Part shown: piece after piece, positions 57,366 to 64,000 of the stretch | Layout of the letters: every line of letters begins with the position of its first letter | Numbering within the stretch: the first letter of the stretch is position 1 | Origin: Azovibrio restrictus DSM 23866 | GTDB taxonomy: Bacteria > Pseudomonadota > Gammaproteobacteria > Burkholderiales > Rhodocyclaceae | DNA: 64,000 nt | NCBI RefSeq assembly: GCF_000429665.1 | Contig: NZ_AUCH01000004.1 | Span: 1 to 64,000 of the forward strand | Direction: 5' to 3' | Position numbers and translations under genes: made by a program | Notes under the pieces: model-generated | Told to the model about the DNA's origin: nothing | The model's input: only the letters and a program-made list of their open reading frames with translations | The model's database searches: none

Positions 57366-59285
57366 ATGCCTGATATCAAGTTGCCCGATGGTTCCATTCG
57401 ATCCTTTCCCGGCCCCGTGACCGTGGCCGAAGTGGCGGCCAGCATCGGCACAGGTCTGGCCAAGGCCGCCCTGGCCGGCCGGGTGGATGGCAAACTGGTC
57501 GATACCTCCTTCTCCATCGCCCAGGACGCCGCCCTGGCCATCATCACCGACAAGGATGTGGAGGGGCTGGAGGTCATTCGCCACTCCACGGCCCACCTGC
57601 TGGCCTATGCGGTCAAGGAGCTGTTCCCCGACGCCCAGGTGACCATCGGGCCCGTCATCGAAAACGGCTTCTACTACGACTTTGCCTACAAGCGCCCCTT
57701 CACCCCGGAGGACCTGGCCGCCATCGAAAAGAAGATGGCCGAGCTGGTCAAGCAAGACATTCCCGTGAGTCGTGAAGTCTGGTCCCGGGATGAGGCCGTC
57801 AAGTTCTTCCTGGAGCAGGGGGAAAAGTACAAGGCCGAGCTGATCGAGGCCATTCCCGCCGACCAGGAGGTCTCCCTGTACCGGGAGGGCAATTTCATCG
57901 ACCTTTGCCGCGGCCCCCACGTGCCTTCCACGGGCAAGCTCAAGGTCTTCAAGCTGATGAAGGTGGCCGGCGCCTACTGGCGCGGCGACTCCAGGAACGA
58001 GATGCTGCAGCGCATTTACGGTACCGCCTGGGCCAAGAAGGACGAGCTGGAAGCCTACCTGCACATGCTCGAAGAGGCGGAAAAGCGCGACCACCGCAAG
58101 CTGGGGCAGCGCCTGGACCTGTTCCACTTCCAGGAAGAGGCCCCGGGTTCCGTGTTCTGGCACCCCAAGGGCTGGTTCCTGTTCCAGAAGCTGATCGCCT
58201 ACATGCGCGACTGTCAGGAGAAGGCCGGCTACGTGGAAGTGAATACCCCCGACGTGATGGACCGCAGCCTCTGGGAAATTTCCGGGCACTGGTTCAATTA
58301 CCGGGAAAACATGTTCACCACCCAGACCGAAGATGAGCGGGTGTTTGCCCTGAAGCCCATGAACTGCCCTGGTGCCGTCTCCATGTACGCCCAGGGCATC
58401 AAGAGCTACCGGGACCTGCCCCTGCGCATGGCTGAATTCGGCAAGGTGCACCGCTACGAACCCTCGGGGGCCCTGCACGGCCTGCTGCGGGTGCGCCACT
58501 TCACCCAGGACGACGCCCATATCTTCTGTACCGAAGAGCAGATGGAAGCCGAGTGCCGGGATGTGGTGAAGCTGATCTTCGAAATCTACAAGGATTTCGG
58601 TTTCGAGAACGTGCGGGTCAAGCTCTCCACCCGGCCCGAGAACCGCATCGGTTCCGACGAGACCTGGGACAAGCTCGAAGGCGCCCTGGCCCAGGCCCTG
58701 GAGCACATGGGGGTGGAGTACACCCTGTTCCCGGGTGAAGGGGCTTTCTACGGGCCCAAGCTGGAGTTCGTGCTGCGCGACGCCATCGGCCGGGACTGGC
58801 AGTGCGGCACCCTGCAGGTGGACATGAATCTGCCCGAGCGTTTCGACATCAATTACGTGGCTTCCGACAACACCCACAAGCGGCCGGTCATGCTGCACCG
58901 GGCCCTGTTCGGTTCCCTGGAGCGTTTTGTCGGCATCCTCATCGAGCACTACGTGGGTGCCTTCCCCCTGTGGCTGGCACCGGTCCAGGCTGTCGTCATG
59001 AGTATTTCCGAACACCAGGCCGAATACGCCGCCGATGTGGTGAAAAAGCTGCGCCAGGCGGGTCTCAGGGCCGAGGCGGATTTGCGTAACGAGAAAATTA
59101 CCTATAAAATCCGCGAACATAGTATGAACCGACTGCCCTATCTGCTCATCGTGGGTGACAAGGAAAAGGCAGGAAATCTGGTTGCCGTGCGTACTCGCAG
59201 TGGTCAGGACCTGGGGCAGATCAGCCTGGATGACCTGATTGCACAGCTTCAGAAAGAAGCTGCAGTGCGGGGGAGCACGGCATAG
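57366..59285 (+). CDS. thrS: threonyl-tRNA synthetase
   Basis: 639 residues, full length. TGS domain (IKLPDGSIRSFPGPVTVAEVA), the editing domain (HSTAHLLAYAVKELFPDAQVTIGPVIENGFYYDF with the HxxxH-type zinc histidines, and GNFIDLCRGPHVPSTG), the class II catalytic core (MNCPGAVSMYAQ, RVHRYEPSGALHGLLRVRHFTQDDAHIF region, QVDMNLPERFDINYV, HRALFGSLERFVGILIEHY) and an anticodon-binding domain at the end. It charges tRNA-Thr, so attenuation by Thr codons in the leader would be direct feedback on its own supply. Confidence 0.98.
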   Translation: MPDIKLPDGSIRSFPGPVTVAEVAASIGTGLAKAALAGRVDGKLVDTSFSIAQDAALAIITDKDVEGLEVIRHSTAHLLAYAVKELFPDAQVTIGPVIENGFYYDFAYKRPFTPEDLAAIEKKMAELVKQDIPVSREVWSRDEAVKFFLEQGEKYKAELIEAIPADQEVSLYREGNFIDLCRGPHVPSTGKLKVFKLMKVAGAYWRGDSRNEMLQRIYGTAWAKKDELEAYLHMLEEAEKRDHRKLGQRLDLFHFQEEAPGSVFWHPKGWFLFQKLIAYMRDCQEKAGYVEVNTPDVMDRSLWEISGHWFNYRENMFTTQTEDERVFALKPMNCPGAVSMYAQGIKSYRDLPLRMAEFGKVHRYEPSGALHGLLRVRHFTQDDAHIFCTEEQMEAECRDVVKLIFEIYKDFGFENVRVKLSTRPENRIGSDETWDKLEGALAQALEHMGVEYTLFPGEGAFYGPKLEFVLRDAIGRDWQCGTLQVDMNLPERFDINYVASDNTHKRPVMLHRALFGSLERFVGILIEHYVGAFPLWLAPVQAVVMSISEHQAEYAADVVKKLRQAGLRAEADLRNEKITYKIREHSMNRLPYLLIVGDKEKAGNLVAVRTRSGQDLGQISLDDLIAQLQKEAAVRGSTA

Positions 59286-59312
59286 TTTTTGTCTGTTTTC
59301 AGGAGTCTAACC

Positions 59313-59882
59313 ATCGCTCTGAACAAGTCGCATCGCCTCAACGAAGAAATCAATGTGCCGGAAGTCCGGCTGATTGGAGAAGAAGGCGAACAATTGGGGG
59401 TCGTGAGTTCCAGGCAGGCCATGCATCTGGCTGAAGAAGCCGGTCTGGACCTAGTGGAAATTGCACCGCTGGCTCAGCCGCCGGTCTGCCGGATCATGGA
59501 TTACGGCAAGTTCAAGTACCAGGAGGCCAAGAAGGCCCACGAGGCGAAGCTCAAGCAGAAGCAGGTCCAGGTGAAGGAGATCAAGCTCCGCCCCGGGACT
59601 GATGAAAACGACTACCAGATCAAACTCAGGAACATGATCCGTTTCCTGGACGAGGAGGACAAGGTCAAGGTGACCCTGCGCTTCCGGGGCCGTGAAATGG
59701 CCCACCAGGAGTTCGGCATGCGCCAGCTGGAGCGGATCAAGGCCGACCTGGAGCCCTATGGCCAGGTGGAGCAGATGCCCAAGATGGAAGGGCGGCAGAT
59801 GATCATGATCATCGCGCCGGCCAAGAAGAAGCTGGAAAAGGCTGAAAAGCCGGCAGGCAAGCCTGCCGAGCAGGCCGAGTAA
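59313..59882 (+). CDS. infC: translation initiation factor IF-3
   Basis: 189 residues starting at ATC 59313, seven bases after AGGAG (59301-59305). Non-AUG starts (AUU/AUC/AUA) are normal for infC because IF-3 rejects them, giving autoregulation. N-terminal domain (INVPEVRLIGEEGEQLGVVS, PPVCRIMDYGKFKYQ), linker and C-terminal domain (KEIKLRPGTDENDYQIKLRN, LRFRGREMAHQEFG). A Lys/Glu/Pro/Ala tail extends the end. It lies 27 bp after thrS. Confidence 0.96.
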   Translation: MALNKSHRLNEEINVPEVRLIGEEGEQLGVVSSRQAMHLAEEAGLDLVEIAPLAQPPVCRIMDYGKFKYQEAKKAHEAKLKQKQVQVKEIKLRPGTDENDYQIKLRNMIRFLDEEDKVKVTLRFRGREMAHQEFGMRQLERIKADLEPYGQVEQMPKMEGRQMIMIIAPAKKKLEKAEKPAGKPAEQAE

Positions 59883-59894
59883 GAAATTCGGATG

Positions 59895-59912
59895 GACCGC
59901 TTCGGCGGTCCT
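59895..59912 (+). promoter_or_regulatory. UUCG-capped hairpin between infC and rpmI
   Basis: GGACCGC / GCGGTCC with a TTCG loop. No T-run follows, so it is unlikely to be a terminator. L20 represses rpmI-rplT in other bacteria through structure in this region, so this could be part of such a site or an RNase processing signal. Confidence 0.55.
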
Positions 59913-59987
59913 CCATAAAAAGTGACGTCGGGTAGTGCAAGCGTCTCCGCAGGAGGCCACCTGGCGCCACGACATTAGGAGCTAACC

Positions 59988-60185
59988 ATGCCCAAAATGA
60001 AGACCAAGAGCAGCGCCAAAAAGCGCTTCACGGTCCGTGCTGGCGGTACCATCAAGCGCGGTCAGGCGTTCAAGCGCCACATCCTCACCAAGAAGACCAC
60101 CAAGTGCAAGCGTCAACTGCGCGGTGTTACCGGTATTCACGAGCGTGACGTGGCTTCTGTCCGCGCCATGATGCCCTACGCGTAA
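59988..60185 (+). CDS. rpmI: 50S ribosomal protein L35
   Basis: 65 residues: PKMKTKSSAKKRFTVRAGG at the start and ILTKKTTKCKRQLRG in the middle are the bL35 landmarks. TTAGGAG lies 9 bp before ATG 59988. Followed by rplT after 11 bp. Confidence 0.97.
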   Translation: MPKMKTKSSAKKRFTVRAGGTIKRGQAFKRHILTKKTTKCKRQLRGVTGIHERDVASVRAMMPYA

Positions 60186-60196
60186 GGAGATAGAAC

Positions 60197-60556
60197 ATGC
60201 CGAGAGTCAAACGTGGTGTAACGGCGCGCGCGCGTCACAAGAAGGTTCTGGACCAGGCCAAGGGTTACCGCGGTCGTCGCAAGAACGTATACCGCATCGC
60301 CAAGCAGGCGGTGATGAAGGCCGGTCAATATGCCTACCGTGACCGCCGTCAAAGGAAGCGCCAGTTCCGCGCCCTGTGGATCGCCCGTATCAACGCGGCT
60401 TCCCGGGAACTGGGCATGAAGTACAGCACCTTCATGAATGGTCTGAAGAAGGCCAACATCGAAGTGGACCGCAAGGTTCTGGCCGATCTGGCCGTGTTCG
60501 ACAAGGCCGCCTTTGCTGCCCTGGCCGCCCAGGCCAAGGCCCAGCTCAGCGCCTGA
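60197..60556 (+). CDS. rplT: 50S ribosomal protein L20
   Basis: 119 residues: PRVKRGVTARARHKKVLDQA and YAYRDRRQRKRQFRALWIAR are the bL20 hallmarks. AAGGAGA precedes ATG 60197. Member of the infC-rpmI-rplT unit, in which L20 also represses translation in well-studied bacteria. Confidence 0.97.
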   Translation: MPRVKRGVTARARHKKVLDQAKGYRGRRKNVYRIAKQAVMKAGQYAYRDRRQRKRQFRALWIARINAASRELGMKYSTFMNGLKKANIEVDRKVLADLAVFDKAAFAALAAQAKAQLSA

Positions 60557-60574
60557 GCGAAAGCTGCTTAAAGG

Positions 60575-60598
60575 AAGGAGGCGCAAGCCTCCTTTTTT
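60575..60598 (+). terminator. rho-independent terminator between rplT and pheS
   Basis: AAGGAGGC / GCCTCCTT stem with GCAA loop and six T. No Phe-rich leader peptide is seen here, so readthrough or partial termination rather than classical pheST attenuation is likely. Confidence 0.85.
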
Positions 60599-60616
60599 CA
60601 TTTCAGGGTGTGACCC

Positions 60617-61663
60617 ATGCAAGATCTCGATCTCATCGTCCGCGAAGCAGAAGCTGCCTTCGCCGCTATCAATGACCCGGATGCCCTGGAGCAGGTGAAA
60701 GCCCGCTACCTGGGCAAGAGCGGTCAGATTACCGAATTGCTCAAGGGCCTGGGCAAGCTGCCGCCGGAAGAAAAGAAGACTGCCGGCGCCGCCATCAACC
60801 AGGCCAAGGTCGCCGTCGAGGCTGCCCTGAACACTCGCCGGGAAGACATCCGGCGCGCTGCCCTGGAAGCCCGTCTGGCCGAAGAGGCCCTGGACGTGAC
60901 CCTGCCCGGGCGCGGCGAGGGCAGGGGAGGCCTGCATCCGGTCACCCGCACCCTGGAACGCATCGAGACCCTGTTCCGCTCCATCGGTTTTTCCGTGGCC
61001 GACGGCCCGGAGATCGAGGAAGACTTCTTCAATTTCACCGCCCTCAACACCCCCGAGGAGCATCCGGCCCGCTCCATGCACGACACCTTCTATCTGCTCG
61101 ACGAGCAGGGCAAGGTGGCCGAGAACGTGCTGCTGCGCACCCACACCAGCCCCATCCAGGCCCGCTACATGCAGGCCCATGTGGCCAAATACGCCGGCCA
61201 GGCGAGCATGCCGGAAATCCGCATCATCGCCCCGGGGCGCGTGTACCGGGTTGATTCCGACGCCACCCACTCGCCCATGTTCCACCAGGTGGAAGGCCTC
61301 TGGGTGGGTGAGGACGTGTCGTTTGCCGACCTGAAGGGGGTGATTGCCGATTTCCTCAAGAGTTTCTTCGAGACGGACGATCTGCAGGTGCGTTTCCGCC
61401 CCTCCTTCTTCCCGTTCACCGAGCCCTCCGCCGAGATCGACGTGGCCTTCATGAGCGGCGCCCTGAAGGGCCGCTGGCTGGAAATCGCCGGCTGCGGCAT
61501 GGTGCATCCCAACGTGCTGGCCCATGCGGGCATCGACGCGGAGCGCTACACCGGCTTCGCCTTCGGCTTCGGTCCCGACCGCCTGACCATGCTGCGCTAC
61601 GGCGTGAACGACCTGCGTCTGTTCTTCGAAGGCGACCTGCGCTTCCTGCGCCAGTTCGTCTGA
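60617..61663 (+). CDS. pheS: phenylalanyl-tRNA synthetase alpha subunit
   Basis: 348 residues. N-terminal coiled coil (AAFAAINDPDALEQVKARYLG), then the class II catalytic domain with GPEIEEDFFNFTALNTPEEHPARSMHDTFYL, VLLRTHTSPIQARYM and FGFGPDRLTMLRYGVNDLR. With PheT it forms the alpha2beta2 enzyme charging tRNA-Phe. The end DLRFLRQF is canonical. Confidence 0.97.
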   Translation: MQDLDLIVREAEAAFAAINDPDALEQVKARYLGKSGQITELLKGLGKLPPEEKKTAGAAINQAKVAVEAALNTRREDIRRAALEARLAEEALDVTLPGRGEGRGGLHPVTRTLERIETLFRSIGFSVADGPEIEEDFFNFTALNTPEEHPARSMHDTFYLLDEQGKVAENVLLRTHTSPIQARYMQAHVAKYAGQASMPEIRIIAPGRVYRVDSDATHSPMFHQVEGLWVGEDVSFADLKGVIADFLKSFFETDDLQVRFRPSFFPFTEPSAEIDVAFMSGALKGRWLEIAGCGMVHPNVLAHAGIDAERYTGFAFGFGPDRLTMLRYGVNDLRLFFEGDLRFLRQFV

Positions 61664-61715
61664 TCTGCCCCCGAGTTCTGCTGCGCAACCTTAGACCCAA
61701 TACCACGAGCGTCCC

Positions 61716-64000
61716 ATGAAATTCTCCGAATCCTGGCTGAGAACCTTCGTCAATCCCGCCCTGTCCAGCGCCGAGCTTTCCCATCTCCTGACCATGGCCG
61801 GTCTGGAAGTGGAAGAGCTGGACCCGGTGGCCCCCGCCTTTGACCAGGTGGTGGTGGCCCAGGTGCTGGAAGTGGTCAAGCACCCGGATGCGGACCGCCT
61901 CAATGTCTGCCAGGTAGACATTGGTAGCGGCACCCCCCAGCAGATCGTCTGCGGCGCCCCCAACGTGGCCCCCGGCCTCAAGGTGCCCTGCGCCCTGCCC
62001 GGGGCGAAGCTGCCCGGGGATTTCAAGATCAAGGTAGCCAAGGTGCGCGGCATCGAATCGAGCGGCATGCTCTGCTCGGCCAAGGAGCTGGGCATTGCCG
62101 AGGACGCCTCCGGTCTCCTGGTGCTGCCCGCCGACGCCCCCGTGGGCAACAGCATCCGCAGCTATCTGGACCTGGACGACCAGCTCTACACCCTGAAGCT
62201 CACCCCCAACCGGGCCGACTGTCTCTCCCTTACCGGCATCGCCCGGGAAGTGGCCGCCCTGACCGGCACCCCTGCCACCTATCCGGCTATCCAGAGCGCT
62301 CCCGTGAGCGCCGGCGCCAGCCGTGCGGTGCTCCTGGAAGCCAGCCTGGCCTGCCCCCGCTATTGCGGCCGGGTGATCAGCGGCGTGAATGCCAAGGCCG
62401 CCACGCCCGATTGGATGCGCCGCCGCCTGGAGCGCAGCGGCCTGCGCAGCATCTCCGCCCTGGTGGACGTGACCAACTACGTGCTCCTGGAACTGGGGCA
62501 GCCCCTGCATGCCTTCGACAACGCCAAGCTGAACGGCACCGTGCGGGCCCGCATGGCCGGGGCTGGTGAGCAGTTGAAGCTCCTCAACGAACAGAGCGTC
62601 ATCCTGGCCGAAGACGTGCTGGTGATCGCCGATGACAGCCAGGCCCTGGCCATGGCCGGGATCATGGGCGGCGAAGCCAGCAGCGTCACCCTGGAGACCA
62701 CGGAAATCTTCCTGGAATCCGCCTTCTTCGCGCCCAAGGCCATCGCCGGCCGGGCCCGTCGCTACAACTTCTCCAGCGATTCCTCCCACCGCTTCGAGCG
62801 GGGCGTGGACTTCGGTAACACCCTGAACGCCCTGGAGCGGGCCACCGCCCTGGTCCTGGAAATCTGCGGCGGCCAGGCCGGCCCAGTCACCGAAGCCCTG
62901 GCTCAGCTGCCCGAACACCAGCCCGTGCGCCTGCGTACCGCCCGGGTGAAGAAGGTGCTGGGTGTGGCTTTCAGCGCCGATGAGATCGCCGCCCTGCTGG
63001 ACCGCCTGGCCCTGCCGTTCAGCCGGGAAGGGGAGGACTTCATCATCACCCCGCCCAGCTATCGCTTCGACATCGAGATCGAAGAGGACCTGATCGAGGA
63101 AGTGGCCCGCCTGCACGGCTACGACAACATTCCCGCCCCGGCCCCCGTGGGCAAGCTGGCCATGCTGCCCCAGGGCGAGGACCAGCGTCCCCTGTTCCGG
63201 GTGCGCCAGCAGATGGCCGACCGGGGTTTCCAGGAGGTGGTCAATTTCGCCTTCGTCCAGGAAGCCTGGGAACAGGATTTCGCCGCCAATACCAACCCGA
63301 TCCGGCTCGCCAACCCCATTGCCAGCCAACTGGCGGTGATGCGCTCCAGCCTGATCGGTGGCCTGGTGGAAAACCTGGCCACTAACCTGAAGCGCAAGCA
63401 GTCCCGGGTACGCCTGTTCGAGCAGGGCCGCTGCTTCCTGCGCGATGCCGGCGCCGCCCCCGTGCCCGGCTACTACCAGCCCTGGCGCCTGGCCGCCCTG
63501 GCCTACGGCACTGCCCAGCCCGAGGGCTGGGGCACTGATGGCCGCAAGGTGGATTACTTCGACCTGAAGGGCGACCTGGAAGCCCTGCTGGCTCCGGCTC
63601 AGCTCAGCTTCGCCCGCCTCCACCATCCCGCCCTGCATCCGGGCCGGTCCGCCAGTGTCAGCCTGGACGGCCAGGTGATCGGCTATATCGGCGAACTGCA
63701 TCCGGAGTGGGTGCAGAAATACGATCTGCCCAGCGCCCCGGTGCTCTTCGAGATCGAACTGGAAGCAGCAAGCCGGGCCCGTCTGCCAGCCTATGTGGAG
63801 GTCTCCAAGTTCCAGCCCGTCATCCGCGACCTGGCCATTGTGGTGGATCAGCAACTGCCTCTGCAGGACCTGTTGGCGGGCATGAAAAAGGGCGCCCAAT
63901 CCCTGGTCCAGGACATCCAGTTGTTCGATGTTTACCAGGGCAAGGGAGTCCCCGAAGGGAAAAAAAGTCTTGCTTTTCGTATAGTTATGCAAGATACTCA
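61716..64000 (+). CDS. pheT: phenylalanyl-tRNA synthetase beta subunit (3' end beyond window)
   Basis: 761 codons present from ATG 61716 to the window edge; about 30 residues are missing by comparison with the usual ~790. It opens with the tRNA-binding OB-fold (MKFSESWLRTFVNPALSS, VVVAQVLEVVKHPDADRLNVC). The B3/B4 editing domain, B5 and the catalytic-like core follow, and the anticodon-binding (ferredoxin-like) domain starts near VSKFQPVIRDLAIVVD. It lies 52 bp after pheS. No frameshift is seen. Confidence 0.97.
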   Translation, partial: MKFSESWLRTFVNPALSSAELSHLLTMAGLEVEELDPVAPAFDQVVVAQVLEVVKHPDADRLNVCQVDIGSGTPQQIVCGAPNVAPGLKVPCALPGAKLPGDFKIKVAKVRGIESSGMLCSAKELGIAEDASGLLVLPADAPVGNSIRSYLDLDDQLYTLKLTPNRADCLSLTGIAREVAALTGTPATYPAIQSAPVSAGASRAVLLEASLACPRYCGRVISGVNAKAATPDWMRRRLERSGLRSISALVDVTNYVLLELGQPLHAFDNAKLNGTVRARMAGAGEQLKLLNEQSVILAEDVLVIADDSQALAMAGIMGGEASSVTLETTEIFLESAFFAPKAIAGRARRYNFSSDSSHRFERGVDFGNTLNALERATALVLEICGGQAGPVTEALAQLPEHQPVRLRTARVKKVLGVAFSADEIAALLDRLALPFSREGEDFIITPPSYRFDIEIEEDLIEEVARLHGYDNIPAPAPVGKLAMLPQGEDQRPLFRVRQQMADRGFQEVVNFAFVQEAWEQDFAANTNPIRLANPIASQLAVMRSSLIGGLVENLATNLKRKQSRVRLFEQGRCFLRDAGAAPVPGYYQPWRLAALAYGTAQPEGWGTDGRKVDYFDLKGDLEALLAPAQLSFARLHHPALHPGRSASVSLDGQVIGYIGELHPEWVQKYDLPSAPVLFEIELEAASRARLPAYVEVSKFQPVIRDLAIVVDQQLPLQDLLAGMKKGAQSLVQDIQLFDVYQGKGVPEGKKSLAFRIVMQDT

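Noticed and set aside
60557..60616. Phe-rich leader peptide for pheST
   Set aside because: The 60-bp gap holds a terminator but no start codon followed by a run of Phe codons.

Overview
The window is high-GC DNA, very probably from a betaproteobacterium. I suspect a Rhodocyclales (Azospira/Dechlorosoma-like) organism, from the gene content and the thrS-infC-rpmI-rplT-pheS-pheT order, but I ran no search. The first ~3 kb is lower in GC and is clearly foreign. Most of the rest concerns iron: acquisition, probable storage, and its regulation.

Layout. (1) 1-2943: a string of integron gene cassettes, all reading on the minus strand and separated by attC sites, with no integrase visible. The cargo includes a SIR2-like protein (possible phage defence), a DUF4288 protein and two unknowns. 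(2) 3379-8867 (minus): an eight-gene tightly packed operon with a P1B-type ATPase carrying an SCA motif, two separate HMA2-like proteins, a ferritin-like protein, small hydrophobic proteins and a lysine/alanine-rich protein. It sits behind an FNR/ANR-type site and resembles a ferrosome (iron-storage organelle) locus. (3) 9082-15358: an SPFH protein, an AraC regulator with a divergent Fsr-like MFS pump, a chemoreceptor fused to PilZ, a carboxylesterase and a GlsB-type membrane protein. (4) 15367-38071: four paralogous FecI-FecR-TonB-receptor modules. A LysR/TauE pair and a DUF3649-PepSY-DUF3325 reductase operon lie among them, the latter interrupted by a PIN toxin-antitoxin pair. (5) 38083-50041: an AraC regulator divergent from a 10.9 kb operon with a methyltransferase, a TonB receptor, an ABC-2 ATPase, a permease fused to a dead M1-peptidase-like domain, and two exporter-fold half-transporters of the IrtAB/YbtPQ kind. 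(6) 50211-56956: tRNA-Ser, rlhA, a 58-residue Cys-containing protein, slyX, a tandem HD-GYP protein, an unknown membrane protein and an amidotransferase. (7) 57079-64000: one promoter drives tRNA-Val, a Thr-rich leader peptide with an intrinsic terminator, then thrS-infC-rpmI-rplT-pheS-pheT (the last cut by the window end).

How it fits together. Five TonB receptors but no siderophore biosynthesis genes suggest a cell that scavenges other organisms' siderophores. Each of the four ECF sigma genes has the same leader: a -35/-10 promoter with 17 bp spacing, a Fur-like operator over the -10, a 13-nt CGGGCCAGCCAGC-type box 21-22 nt before the start, and a TTG start codon. Upstream of their receptors lies a second shared motif (TTTT-N5-CTC-N3-CG) that may be the ECF promoter. 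Iron brought in could be reduced by the PepSY protein and stored by the ferrosome-like operon under low oxygen.

The strongest candidates for something new are the threonine attenuator in front of thrS, the ferrosome-like operon, the conserved leader box of the four sigma genes, and the integrase-less cassette array.
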